Positions 39,935 through 49,204 of a stretch of DNA of 64,000 nt are shown here, piece after piece. A program made the position numbers and the translations under genes. How positions within the stretch are numbered: the stretch's first letter is position 1; each line of letters starts with the position of its first letter. The notes under the pieces are model-generated. The model saw only the letters and a program-made list of their open reading frames with translations. It did not search any database and was not told the origin of the DNA. Source of the stretch: Gammaproteobacteria bacterium (GTDB lineage Bacteria > Pseudomonadota > Gammaproteobacteria > Burkholderiales > Gallionellaceae); contig JAHJQE010000027.1 of NCBI GenBank assembly GCA_018819205.1, positions 1 to 64,000 of the forward strand, given 5' to 3'.

Positions 39935-41611
39935 TTATCTGGTCATGCTCTTGATGCGATCGCGACTGCGCGTGATGTCATCCGCCCAATCCTTGTCACT
40001 GTTGATGATAGTCGGCTTGATCAGGATGACCAGCTCTCGTTTCTGAGAGGTCTGACTGGTCTGGCCGAACACCGACTTGGGCAGTCCGGGCAACCCTGAC
40101 TGGTTGTCGTAGGTCGCTTGCCGCATCAATCCGCCGATGGCGACGATCTGGCCATCACGTGCACGCACGATGCTGTCGGTCTCTGATACCGAACTGGAAG
40201 CAAGCGGCAGGTTCAGTGTGCCGCCCACGCCGCCCACATCGACAGTCTTGTTGACGGTGCTGACCAGGCTGACCGCCGGATGTACATGCAGGATGATCTC
40301 GCCGTTCTGATCGATACGCGGCGTCACGTCCAGCGCAATGCCGGAAAAGAACGGTTGCAGCGTCACACTGGGCGTGCTGGTGGTCGCTGTGCCGGTGGTC
40401 GTGGTATTGGTCACGTTGGTCACGAAGAACTCGTCCGTCCCCACTTTCAGCACCGCCTTCTGGTTGTTCAACGTCGCGATGCGCGGGCTGGACAACACAT
40501 GTACGTCACCCTGCGACTCAAGGAAACTCAGCAACGCCGCGAAGTTGGCGGTCTGGAATGCCAAGCCGAACAGTGAGCCGGACACACCCGTAGTTGCGGC
40601 CGTGATCGAAGCGCCGGGTGTTGCGGTCAGCAATGCATCGCTGATGGATTGTGCATTACCGTTGGCATTAGGCAGCAAGGTTGCGCCTGGCGACAGCACG
40701 CCCAGCGAACCGCTGCTGCTCGAACTGCCACTTGGCCTACCGAAGGTAGACCAGTTCACGCCTGACTGGAACGAGTTATTCAATTGCACTTCGACAATCT
40801 TTGCTTCCAGCATCACCTGACGTTCAATGGAGATCTGCGAGGCTTTCAGATAAGCCGCGACATTCTTCAATTCGTCAGGCATAGCCCGAACCACTATCAC
40901 GCCGCTCATCGGGCTGATCACCACGCTGCGCCCTTTTTCCGCACCTACGATAGCTGTCAACGAAGCGCTCAATTCCTCCCAGAAGTCCGCTTTCGAGGTC
41001 ATGCTGACGTTGCTGCTGTCCATCCCGCGCGCCCGGTTGCTATTGGTGGTCGTGCTGGTCGTGGTCGTTCCACCCACACCTGACATGAGGCCGGTAGGAC
41101 TATCCGAGACCGAGCCGGAAGACACGCGCAAAGAAGATTTTCCATCGCGCTGCCCGGTCAGATAATTCACCTGGTAGATACGCGTCTGCAAACCTACGGG
41201 TTGGATGTAGATACGCGAACCGTCAATCTTGTATTCGTAGCCGTACATCTCGCGGATGGATTCCAGCGCATCAAAAACGGTGACGTCTTTCAGATTCAGC
41301 GAGATGTTTCCGCTGACATCCGGATGCAACAGCATGCTATAGCGTGTGCCGGATACGATAGCCATGAAAACCTGCTGAGCAGGCGTGTTGTTCACTGAAA
41401 GGTCAAACTTGGCCTCAGCTGCCGCAGCATCCACTGGAGCAATCGCGGCTGGCATTGGCGGCAACAAGGCATCGTATACCTCTGTCTCCGTGCTGGCTTT
41501 GACTGCCGCATCAAGCTCGGTATTGATCTGTTGCTTGACGTTCTGGCTGGCCCCGTTCGTCGCACAGCCGGCGAACGCGAACAGACTCAGCGCGATGAAT
41601 AATTGCCTCAT
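39935..41611 (-). CDS. mshL: MSHA secretin MshL
   Basis: The 558-aa lipoprotein has the lipobox FAFAGC (Cys16), a secretin/TonB short N-terminal domain (SVNNTPAQQVFMAIVSGTRYSMLLHPDVSGNISLNLKDVTVFDAL), an N1-type domain, a Ser/Thr-rich linker (GGTTTTSTTTNSN, about 185-200) and the secretin barrel (VMLEAKIVEVQLNN to RELVILIKPTII). It forms the outer-membrane pore through which the pilus passes. It overlaps mshK by 4 bases. Confidence 0.94.
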   Translation of the reverse strand: MRQLFIALSLFAFAGCATNGASQNVKQQINTELDAAVKASTETEVYDALLPPMPAAIAPVDAAAAEAKFDLSVNNTPAQQVFMAIVSGTRYSMLLHPDVSGNISLNLKDVTVFDALESIREMYGYEYKIDGSRIYIQPVGLQTRIYQVNYLTGQRDGKSSLRVSSGSVSDSPTGLMSGVGGTTTTSTTTNSNRARGMDSSNVSMTSKADFWEELSASLTAIVGAEKGRSVVISPMSGVIVVRAMPDELKNVAAYLKASQISIERQVMLEAKIVEVQLNNSFQSGVNWSTFGRPSGSSSSSGSLGVLSPGATLLPNANGNAQSISDALLTATPGASITAATTGVSGSLFGLAFQTANFAALLSFLESQGDVHVLSSPRIATLNNQKAVLKVGTDEFFVTNVTNTTTTGTATTSTPSVTLQPFFSGIALDVTPRIDQNGEIILHVHPAVSLVSTVNKTVDVGGVGGTLNLPLASSSVSETDSIVRARDGQIVAIGGLMRQATYDNQSGLPGLPKSVFGQTSQTSQKRELVILIKPTIINSDKDWADDITRSRDRIKSMTR

Positions 41612-42108
41612 TTTCCACTCCCATTCTTGGTGTCGTCATCCACGCAGGTCACGACCTTTTTCTTTGCCTTGGCGGGCTTCTTCTTTGGCTTCTTTCTTGC
41701 CGCTACCTTGCGTATGGTCGACAGACCGCTTCGGCCAGCACAAGCCTGTTCTGTCTTGGAAAGATTGACCGTAGGATACATATGCATCACCTTGCGCCCC
41801 TCGGGGCCGAGCAGCACGACGCAAGTCTCATTCACGACTGCCAGTGTCGCACCACCATACTTCTGTCCGACTTCCACCTCAACGCCATTGATGATGGCGG
41901 CCTCGCGTTTGCCTGCCAGAATCACGGACTGCAAGCCACTGGGTGCAACCGGAGTTGATTCCGGCCCCACCGGTTGCCCATCCAGCCCCGGCACCAGGTC
42001 GAATGCCGGACGCGTTGGATCTTCCAGACCGGACGCTGCCCAGACGCTCACGCTCGGCAGCATGTAGAGCAACAAAACGCTTGCGAATCTTATCAAACCT
42101 GTAGCCAT
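41608..42108 (-). CDS. mshK: MSHA biogenesis protein MshK (PilP-like)
   Basis: The 166-aa protein has a signal (about 1-25), the LEDPTRP motif typical of MshK, a compact domain LQSVILAGKREAAIINGVEVEVGQKYGGATLAVVNETCVVLL and a very basic C-terminal tail (ARKKPKKKPAKAKKKV). The lysine-rich tail is unusual and could contact nucleic acid or membrane phosphates. It overlaps mshJ by 16 bases. Confidence 0.85.
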   Translation of the reverse strand: MATGLIRFASVLLLYMLPSVSVWAASGLEDPTRPAFDLVPGLDGQPVGPESTPVAPSGLQSVILAGKREAAIINGVEVEVGQKYGGATLAVVNETCVVLLGPEGRKVMHMYPTVNLSKTEQACAGRSGLSTIRKVAARKKPKKKPAKAKKKVVTCVDDDTKNGSGK

Positions 42109-42761
42109 GTCTTGTCCAAGCTAAGTGTATACAGCGTCAACGTAAGTTCTGCTTGGGGATATTTCACTACCTTCATGCTGGCCATGCCCCAGAACATCTC
42201 GGCAGGCAATTTCTCCAGCGCAGTCAGATATTGCAACAGATCAAGATAGCTTCCGCGCACGGTGAGCTTCACACCATGCTTGAATATCTGGCGCCCGACA
42301 GTGTGCCCTGCCGCATTCGCGTCGCCACTTGTCTCGATGAGCTGCGACACCGGCAATGTATTCAATTCCACCAACTGAAGGCGTGAGTTTTTGCTCAGCA
42401 CCTGTTCCAGCAACACCGCCATCTTTTCTGGCGGCACCAGTCGATCTCCCGTTTCCTTCAGATAGGCTTCGCTCGCTGCAATCTGCTCTTTCAACTGCAT
42501 CATCCTCGCACGTTGCGGCGCATGTTCATCTGCTTGCTTGGCCTGCAACAGACTGGCAAGCTGAGCCTGTACTTCCTTCATCTTCTCCTGCTGCTGCACC
42601 ACCTGCGATGACAGACGTTTCTGCTGCGCCAGTAACGGATCGAGCAAAATGGTATTGATGAGCGAAACCAACGCAAAAGCTACTGCAGCGAAGATCAGCG
42701 CACGCTCCCGCAGCGACATCTCGTCGATCTTGGCAATCGCCGCTTCGATACGCGCATTCAT
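42093..42761 (-). CDS. mshJ: MSHA biogenesis protein MshJ (PilO-like)
   Basis: The 222-aa protein has one N-terminal membrane helix (ALIFAAVAFALVSLINTILL), a coiled coil (residues 50-110, QQEKMKEVQAQLASLLQAKQ) and a C-terminal alpha/beta domain (HGVKLTVRGSYLDLLQYLTALEKLPAEMFWG), the PilO/GspM plan. It forms the inner-membrane alignment complex with the PilN-like and MshI proteins. It overlaps the neighbouring genes on both sides. Confidence 0.87.
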   Translation of the reverse strand: MNARIEAAIAKIDEMSLRERALIFAAVAFALVSLINTILLDPLLAQQKRLSSQVVQQQEKMKEVQAQLASLLQAKQADEHAPQRARMMQLKEQIAASEAYLKETGDRLVPPEKMAVLLEQVLSKNSRLQLVELNTLPVSQLIETSGDANAAGHTVGRQIFKHGVKLTVRGSYLDLLQYLTALEKLPAEMFWGMASMKVVKYPQAELTLTLYTLSLDKTWLQV

Positions 42762-43381
42762 CGCTTATCCTCCTCTGCGCCGACCGAGTGCAAGCTGAAC
42801 TCGACATAACCTGGAGTAGCGCCCGCTGCATTATCCGGCTTTTTCATCTGCAAGGCCGCGAACGACTTGCCGCGCATGACAACTTCGCGGTTCATGCGCT
42901 GTATGTAGGATGCAACAAGTCGCGGATCGGTCACCGCGCCCTGCAACACCATCTGTTCACCGTCGCCGGAGATGTCGAAGCCGGTCAGCCACAAACCACT
43001 CACCGTTTGGCGTGCAAACGCCCTCATGTATTCCGAATATCCACGCGTGTTGCCGATGGCGCTGCTCTTCAAAGTGTTCAGCAACAGTTGCTGGGCATCG
43101 CGTTTCGCCTCAAGTGAGCGTAGTTCTTCATTCAGCATCTGGATGGCCTTTTGCGGCGAGAACTCGTTGGCATAGCTAATCAGCCGTTGTTGTTCGACAG
43201 CATAGCGTGCCGTCATCTCCTGCGTCTGCCTGGCCAATTCCTGCACCTGATACCAGGCAAATCCGTAGAACGCCAGCGAACCCAGCAGGATCAGTCCCAG
43301 CGCCTGCGACATCGTGACGACAGAAAAATACTTCTTCTGTTTGAGGAAGATCGGGTTGAACAGGTTGATCTGCTGGCTCAT
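42758..43381 (-). CDS. PilN-like MSHA alignment protein
   Basis: The 207-aa protein begins MSQQINLFNPIFLKQKKYFS, a short cytoplasmic tail with the INLFNP motif of PilN/MshI2 proteins that docks on PilM-like partners. A membrane helix (ALGLILLGSLAFYGFAW), a coiled coil and a ferredoxin-like domain follow (TVSGLWLTGFDISGDGEQMVLQGAVTDP). In Vibrio this is called MshI2 or is part of MshI. It overlaps mshI and mshJ by 4 bases each. Confidence 0.86.
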   Translation of the reverse strand: MSQQINLFNPIFLKQKKYFSVVTMSQALGLILLGSLAFYGFAWYQVQELARQTQEMTARYAVEQQRLISYANEFSPQKAIQMLNEELRSLEAKRDAQQLLLNTLKSSAIGNTRGYSEYMRAFARQTVSGLWLTGFDISGDGEQMVLQGAVTDPRLVASYIQRMNREVVMRGKSFAALQMKKPDNAAGATPGYVEFSLHSVGAEEDKR

Positions 43382-44334
43382 AGCGCCTTCTTCTCCTGAC
43401 GCAACGCCGCCCCCAGCGCATGCAGTGCATAGCTGGCGAACTCGCTGTCGGCCAGTTCCGGCACATGGACGATGTCCATGCCCTGCGCCAGATCAAGCTG
43501 CTCTACCCGCACCCCCAGATTATGGGACAGCATCTCGGCCAGCCCCAATTCCACTGGCGCCGAAACCAGCATCCGATCGATCGAAATGTGGTGAAACTGG
43601 CGATCGAAATAATCCAGCGAGCGTTGCACTTCAAGTTCGACACGATCACGATATTGCTGCCGTATCTGTTCGTCCGCGTCCGAGAGCTGTCCAAGCGCGA
43701 TCTCAAGACGGCGTGCCAGGAACAGCTCGCCATCGCTGGTAATGGTCAGCATGCCACCCTCGTCGTTGAACGCAAGCATGGCCAATCCACGGCCTTCAGT
43801 CTCATACAGTACGGAAATATTGCGCTGCGCGGTTTCCTCGATATCGATCACGCTCAGGTCGATCTTGGCCTTTTCGAACAGATTGATGCGTTTGCGCACA
43901 GTCTCGTTCGAAGCGGCGACCGCATACAGGGATTGCGGGCGTTCGCTGCCATACTTACCGAGCGGAATCTGCAACACATCGATAGTCGCATCATCGATAT
44001 GGTAATTAAGTGCGTCCTTGATCTTCCAGCGGATCGCTGTCTTCAGTTCGTCCACCGGCACGTTCGGCGCCTCAACCATCAATAGCTGGTATTCGTTGGC
44101 AGACAACACAGTGGTGTATTTCCCACCTTCCAGTTGCGCATCCTTGCGCACCCTCTCCAGCGTAGTGGGATTGATCTCGCCGACAGGGAAGAAAGCACAT
44201 CGCGTTACATGCGGACGGGCTCCCACGTACTTGGCTTCCGCGACATAAACACCGTCCTTACCTAGAGACACTGATACCCAACCGCCGTCGCGGTTGCCAC
44301 GTTGAAACATAGACAAAAATTTAGGTATCTCCAT
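43378..44334 (-). CDS. mshI: MSHA biogenesis protein MshI (PilM-like actin fold)
   Basis: The 318-aa protein has an actin-like fold of the PilM/GspL-N type: WVSVSLGKDGVYVAEAKY, YQLLMVEAPNVPVDELKTAIRWKIKDALNYHIDDATIDVL, and LSVIDIEETAQRNISVLYE. It docks to the PilN-like tail. The ATG at 44334 has no Shine-Dalgarno sequence; an inverted repeat abuts it. A second ATG (MFQRGNRDGG, nine residues on) is preceded by GGAG only at long distance, so the start is not secure. Confidence 0.86.
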   Translation of the reverse strand: MEIPKFLSMFQRGNRDGGWVSVSLGKDGVYVAEAKYVGARPHVTRCAFFPVGEINPTTLERVRKDAQLEGGKYTTVLSANEYQLLMVEAPNVPVDELKTAIRWKIKDALNYHIDDATIDVLQIPLGKYGSERPQSLYAVAASNETVRKRINLFEKAKIDLSVIDIEETAQRNISVLYETEGRGLAMLAFNDEGGMLTITSDGELFLARRLEIALGQLSDADEQIRQQYRDRVELEVQRSLDYFDRQFHHISIDRMLVSAPVELGLAEMLSHNLGVRVEQLDLAQGMDIVHVPELADSEFASYALHALGAALRQEKKAL

Positions 44335-44353
44335 AATTAAGATGAACTTAATT
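44335..44353. promoter_or_regulatory. Inverted repeat abutting the mshI start codon
   Basis: Seven-base arms AATTAAG and CTTAATT flank ATGAA, directly against the ATG of mshI, in the place of a ribosome site. It may be an operator or an RNA hairpin that controls translation of the second msh block. The 145 bases between it and the mshQ stop show no gene. Confidence 0.5.
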
Positions 44354-44498
44354 TACTAACCCTTTGCTGTCAAGGATAAATTTCATTCCACCACGTCCAA
44401 CATCCGGCATTTTGCTGCCAATTTTGTCGCATTTCCGACGCGCAATAGACAAACGACCACACCCAAGGCATGGCCGTCTGACGAATTCCCGACTTCCA

Positions 44499-47400
44499 TC
44501 AATACGCTTCGCGCTGATAGATAAAGTGCGGCGCCCCACCATAGACGCCAAAAGTCACTGTACCCGCCACCAATCCCATATATGGATGAGCGGAAGGCAT
44601 TATTGTCGCAACGCCCTCGACGCCCGGCTTACTCAATCTAACAGATAGTATCCCGCCTGACATTGTTCCATTTTGAGGGGTCGGTGATGTAGATCCCGTT
44701 CCCACCGCATAACTTGCAGCCAAACCAAGTATGGTTGCATTGTCCGTCAAACTGTTTGTCCAGCCACTTGTGCCGTAATACTGAGCACTGACACCTAATG
44801 TTAGCGGCAACAACTCAGAACCATAGGCGTTGGGCAAATTGATTCGCCCATAGGCGACTTTGAGCGCACTTTCATCCGCTCCCGAAGACTGCGCGGTTGC
44901 GCTCACCCCGGTGCCGGTGGCGCGAACTATGATATCTGCGGGTGCTGCGGGGCCTGCCGCACTGAATGTGAACGCAGGCAGGGAAGTTGTAGTTCCCGCA
45001 CCCAATGTAAAGTTAGATGCCAATATCAACGGGTTAGACAATGTACCTGCAGCGCCCACGCCGCTCAAAGTCACACCTTGGGCGAAGGCATCGTGATAGT
45101 TGACAGTAGTTGCACCTGCCAGATTCTTCGCCGTCACCTTCACGCTGAACGGCTGCCCGGAATATACCATGCCGCTCGTGCCGAGGATATTTACCGGGCA
45201 CGAAGCATCCGGACAGGTCATCGGCACACCCCCTGCACTCACGATCTCGGTCGTGTAATGGTCGGGAATGAACGTTGTGGGAGCGGCCGTCGCGCCACTA
45301 GTAGTCAAACCGCTGGCCAAGTAATCACCGCTGGTCAGCGCCGCATCCAGATTGATGGCACCCACTTCAGCCCAAGTCAGGTTGCTGACGGTGGCCGCGC
45401 CGTTCACAAACGAAGCGCCGGGGATCACTGTCGTGCCACCGAGCGCGGGACTCGCCCAAGTACCTGCCCCCATGGCCAGAACACGATCCAGGGTTACCCC
45501 TTCCGCTTCCTTGCCGAAATTCGCTGTGGCGTTGCCCGCTGCATTCAATGCCGTCACGGTCGCGCTGAACTGGCTACCCGCAATGATCGGGCCTGCAGTC
45601 ACCCCTGTTACCGAGAATGATGCGGGTGCGGTAATGAAACTGCCGCTACCTGTCATCACCAGCCCGGCATCCATGCTTCCCGATGTGCCGGAGTAGCTGG
45701 CGGACACATTCATCTGACCGACATCCGCATACTGCAACGATGGCGTAGCGATGCCGCTGGCATTGAAGGTCAGGCTAACGTTAGCGCCGCCCGCATCGCA
45801 GGCCGCTGCGGCATCGTTGCCCGCATTCAAGGCCGTGCCGCCCACGCGCACCGCTTGCGTGCCGCTGGCCGGATTGGTGTAACCGCATTTCAGGTTCAAT
45901 GTCTTGGTGCCCGTCATGCCGGGCACGCACACCAGCGGATTGCCGGGCGCAGATTTCACCGCTTGGATAGTTAGCGTGGATGCACTCTCGGCAAGATGAT
46001 TTGGTGCGGACACCAACAGCGCAGAATCCGCTGACGTGAAGGTGCACGCCCCCCACGAGCAGGTGGTGACCGCCGAGGGCGCTGGCGTACTGGTCGCGTC
46101 CAGTGTGACGCTGCCCACCGTCGTCACCTGAATGTCATGCGTCACACTGCTGCTACCTGCTGGAATCGTAAAGGCATTACTGCCGCCGCCCCAGTTCACC
46201 GTCGGTGTACCGGTCGCGCTCAAATTGCCGGAAACCCCCGCCGTGTAGGGCGTGCAGGGAACCGCATTATCCGCGCATGCCTTGATCGTCAATGTAGAGG
46301 GTGTGCAGGTCACGCCTTGACCATCGGCATGCTGGATCTCGAAATGGTGCGGGCCGACACCCAATATCGTGTTTGCGCAAACCCTCACGCGTTTAAACTC
46401 GTGGTTGTTGGTTGCGCCGCCGGTCGATCCGGTGAAAGAAACCAGCCAGTTGGCCGGCACCGCCGCCTGTCCGCTGTTGGGTCCTTTGACATCGAACTGC
46501 GGCACCAGCGTGGCATAGCTGCCGCCCGTGCCCGTAGTGTCGCGCTCCACCGTGACATAGGCGTGGACATTGTCGCTGTGGTCGAGGGTGAAGCGGAAGC
46601 GGTAAGGCGTGTCACCCGCCGCGCCCGTAGGCGGGGCCACTGCGGTCGCCAGCACGCCGGTGTTGGCCAGCAAGGCATAACCGGTTTGCGCGCTGCCGCT
46701 GCCGCGCACGGAAACATTTGTTTTATAAAACCCGGCTGCCGAATTGGCGGTCACCGGCGCAGTCCAACCCGCCGGATAGCCGCTGCGCCCTTCCGTCGGG
46801 TTGGGGAAGTTGCCGTATTCGTCCAGCCCGATGCCCAGCCAGCCACCGCCGAAACCGTCGTTGGTTCCGTTCGGGGCATAACCTAAGGAACCACCGAAAC
46901 CCCCGGTGGTAGAAGAAATGGCCGAATCCGAAAAAGTTACGGCAATACCATCCGCACCAGTGCCGCCATATGCAAAATAGTCAATCTCCATCACTACCTT
47001 GTTACCCGCCCCCGGGAACGTGCTCTTGAGCTGTGCAAAAGTCGCTTCATTGCCGCCGGTATCGGTCAGCCGCAAACGGAAATCGCCACCGCCGACATCA
47101 ACCACTTGCGGGGTAAAAGCGCCCATGATGGTTCTAACCGTCCACAGGGAGGGATCCAGCGTGCCGGTGCTGAAGGTATCGGTAAGACAAGTCATCGCCG
47201 CTTCTACGGTATATATCGCGCCCGTGAAGTTGCCGTTGCCTGCGCCGATGCCGCCCAGAGGTCGGCCTCCGCTCACGATACTGTCGTTATCCACCAGATT
47301 CAATCCCAGCGTGCCTGTGCCGCTGCCGGTGTTGGCCGTCACCGTCCAGATAGTGCCGCTACCCGCTACTCCGGTAATCGCCGCACCCGTCACGCCGCCC

Positions 47401-48878
47401 ACCGACACCAAAGCGAAATCGGTCGAATCGACACCCGTTACGCTCATATCGAAAGTCACCGTCCACGTAACCACGGTGGCAGGGTTGGTCGGGTTTATGC
47501 TGCCCAGGTTAATCGAGGCAACGTGCGGAATCGAGCAACCATGCGCCACCGATGCCCCGGCGTTGTATGTCAAAGTGAAGTCCGTCGGACAAGTCGAGGT
47601 AAGGTTGACCGTGCCGCTCAGCGTTCCGGTCACATTCACATTGGTTGTCAGTGTTATGTTCGGGTTCGCCGCATTGGTCACGGTCAGGTTGTTGAAGTTG
47701 AGCGGGCTGTTACCGCTGATCGTTTGCGCCGCCGTGCCAATTAATGTCACCGTGCCCGCACCCGGCGTGAACGTATTACCCGCGCCGATGGTGAAATCGC
47801 CTCCGACCGCTAGTGCCGCCGGAGCGGTCACAGTCGCCGTGCCGGACATGGTGAAATTCTCGGTGACCGTGAGACCCGTCGGCACGGTATGGACTCCGCT
47901 GCCGCTTATTGTCAGGTTGGCATAAGTTGCACCGCTTGGCGTTAAGACCGTCTGCGCTGCTCCGCTGTAATTGACGGTATTGCCCGCAGCCGACGCGTTG
48001 AAGGTGCATGGATTGGCCGCGTCGCATGCCGTGAGATTGATGTTCAGCGTGGAATTCGCCCCTTGTGTAAACACGGGAGCTGGTGTTCTGTTGCGACCGC
48101 GCAAATCACCGATGGTAATCGTGCCGTTGTTGGTTACCGTTGCTCCATCACGCACATCCAATCTGGAATTGGGCGCATTGACTACACCGGTTGTGCCCAC
48201 TGTCAGCGCACCGCCGTTTGAAACGCGAATAATACGATCACGCGCCGCCTGCGCCGTGCCGTCTATCGTGCCGTTAACCGTCAAGCTGCCGGCATTGTTG
48301 GCACCCACATCTATTTCCGAGTTGGCATCGAATACCAAGTTTGCTCCGGCGGGAACCGACACGCCGGCCGCATCAATCTCAATCGTGGTATTGGCAATAT
48401 TGCCCGTGCCCGATAAGACTGTTCCGGCTCCGGTCATCTGAATATTGTCGCCGCCGGACGACAGCGTGCCGTTGACCGCGACGTTGCCATTGATGGCCGC
48501 ATTGCCGTTATTGAAATCGAAAGTGCCACCTGCATTCACGGTCAGCGCCCCACCGCCGGTCGTAGTCAGGTCACCCCCGCCAGTGTTGTAAATCCCATTG
48601 ATAATGACCGGGCCGCTTACGGTCAGATTGCGATTGCCCCCGCTGAGCGTCGCTCCGGCATTGACGGTCACTCCCGCTACTGTACGATTTGCTGCCAGAC
48701 TGATATCCCGCGTGATCACCACCGTATCCGTCGCCAGCGGTACATGCCCGCAAGACCAAGTGGATGCTGTGCCCCAGCCTGACGTTCCGGCATTGGTCGT
48801 ACACACCGCCGCTTCAGCAGACCAAGCTGCCGACAGCATCGCAACACCCCACATTAATAATTGCACCTGCTTCTTCAT
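44499..48878 (-). CDS. mshQ: MshQ-like adhesin with beta-helix, lectin-like domain and DUF6701
   Basis: The protein is 1459 aa from the ATG at 48878, behind GGAG. It has a signal peptide (to about residue 24), a long repetitive beta-helix region to about residue 470 (VTVNAGATLSGGNRNLTVSG, GGALTVNAGGTFDFNNGNA), an Ig-like stretch, an L-type lectin-like domain (about 590-860, with DTFSTGTLDPSLWTV, FAYGGTGADGIAVTFSD, GGWLGIGLDEYGNF) and a C-terminal DUF6701 region ending HFIYQREAY, the MshQ hallmark. It probably sits at the pilus tip or cell surface. The repeats and lectin domain suggest carbohydrate adhesion. Confidence 0.88.
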   Translation of the reverse strand: MKKQVQLLMWGVAMLSAAWSAEAAVCTTNAGTSGWGTASTWSCGHVPLATDTVVITRDISLAANRTVAGVTVNAGATLSGGNRNLTVSGPVIINGIYNTGGGDLTTTGGGALTVNAGGTFDFNNGNAAINGNVAVNGTLSSGGDNIQMTGAGTVLSGTGNIANTTIEIDAAGVSVPAGANLVFDANSEIDVGANNAGSLTVNGTIDGTAQAARDRIIRVSNGGALTVGTTGVVNAPNSRLDVRDGATVTNNGTITIGDLRGRNRTPAPVFTQGANSTLNINLTACDAANPCTFNASAAGNTVNYSGAAQTVLTPSGATYANLTISGSGVHTVPTGLTVTENFTMSGTATVTAPAALAVGGDFTIGAGNTFTPGAGTVTLIGTAAQTISGNSPLNFNNLTVTNAANPNITLTTNVNVTGTLSGTVNLTSTCPTDFTLTYNAGASVAHGCSIPHVASINLGSINPTNPATVVTWTVTFDMSVTGVDSTDFALVSVGGVTGAAITGVAGSGTIWTVTANTGSGTGTLGLNLVDNDSIVSGGRPLGGIGAGNGNFTGAIYTVEAAMTCLTDTFSTGTLDPSLWTVRTIMGAFTPQVVDVGGGDFRLRLTDTGGNEATFAQLKSTFPGAGNKVVMEIDYFAYGGTGADGIAVTFSDSAISSTTGGFGGSLGYAPNGTNDGFGGGWLGIGLDEYGNFPNPTEGRSGYPAGWTAPVTANSAAGFYKTNVSVRGSGSAQTGYALLANTGVLATAVAPPTGAAGDTPYRFRFTLDHSDNVHAYVTVERDTTGTGGSYATLVPQFDVKGPNSGQAAVPANWLVSFTGSTGGATNNHEFKRVRVCANTILGVGPHHFEIQHADGQGVTCTPSTLTIKACADNAVPCTPYTAGVSGNLSATGTPTVNWGGGSNAFTIPAGSSSVTHDIQVTTVGSVTLDATSTPAPSAVTTCSWGACTFTSADSALLVSAPNHLAESASTLTIQAVKSAPGNPLVCVPGMTGTKTLNLKCGYTNPASGTQAVRVGGTALNAGNDAAAACDAGGANVSLTFNASGIATPSLQYADVGQMNVSASYSGTSGSMDAGLVMTGSGSFITAPASFSVTGVTAGPIIAGSQFSATVTALNAAGNATANFGKEAEGVTLDRVLAMGAGTWASPALGGTTVIPGASFVNGAATVSNLTWAEVGAINLDAALTSGDYLASGLTTSGATAAPTTFIPDHYTTEIVSAGGVPMTCPDASCPVNILGTSGMVYSGQPFSVKVTAKNLAGATTVNYHDAFAQGVTLSGVGAAGTLSNPLILASNFTLGAGTTTSLPAFTFSAAGPAAPADIIVRATGTGVSATAQSSGADESALKVAYGRINLPNAYGSELLPLTLGVSAQYYGTSGWTNSLTDNATILGLAASYAVGTGSTSPTPQNGTMSGGILSVRLSKPGVEGVATIMPSAHPYMGLVAGTVTFGVYGGAPHFIYQREAY

Positions 48879-48919
48879 CTTCACTCCGCTAAACGTTTGC
48901 GACATATCGGATTCAATAT

Positions 48920-49078
48920 CTAGCACGCTTGCATGCAAGCGCACCCTGCGACAACAGAAAACTTATTGGTGGGCCATGTACCGGTGGCAGTGATGGTTTC
49001 CATAACCGCCGCAACCGCACCGGCAACGCACAGCGGAACAAATGCCGGAAATGTAATAACGCGTCCAATCATGTTCAT
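48920..49078 (-). CDS. Candidate 52-aa Cys-rich small protein between mshP and mshQ
   Basis: The ORF is preceded by TTGAGGAATAATAAGC and ATG, giving a GAGG site 10 bases upstream. The product starts MNMIGRVITFPAFVPLCVAG and has one hydrophobic segment (about 5-27), a middle ETITATGTWPTNKFSVV and four cysteines, three of them at the end (GCACMQAC). It ends 41 bases before the mshQ start on the same strand. I recognise no family. The codon pattern is compatible with coding, but a chance ORF cannot be excluded. Confidence 0.45.
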   Translation of the reverse strand: MNMIGRVITFPAFVPLCVAGAVAAVMETITATGTWPTNKFSVVAGCACMQAC

Positions 49079-49107
49079 GCTTATTATTCCTCAATACTAA
49101 TATCAGC

Positions 49108-49135
49108 AAGTTGCCGCCTTCTGGGGGGCGAACTT
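49108..49135. other. Hairpin in the leader of the small ORF
   Basis: On the minus strand AAGTTCGCC pairs with GGCG and AACTT, with a two-base bulge and an 8-base loop. It lies 29 bases upstream of the 52-aa ORF and could slow transcription between mshP and mshQ. There is no T-run. Confidence 0.4.
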
Positions 49136-49204
49136 ACCTTAATACAGCGACTATAAACAATACCCTTCTGACAATCCGGGAATTCATTCTGCAACAAGGA
49201 CGTG

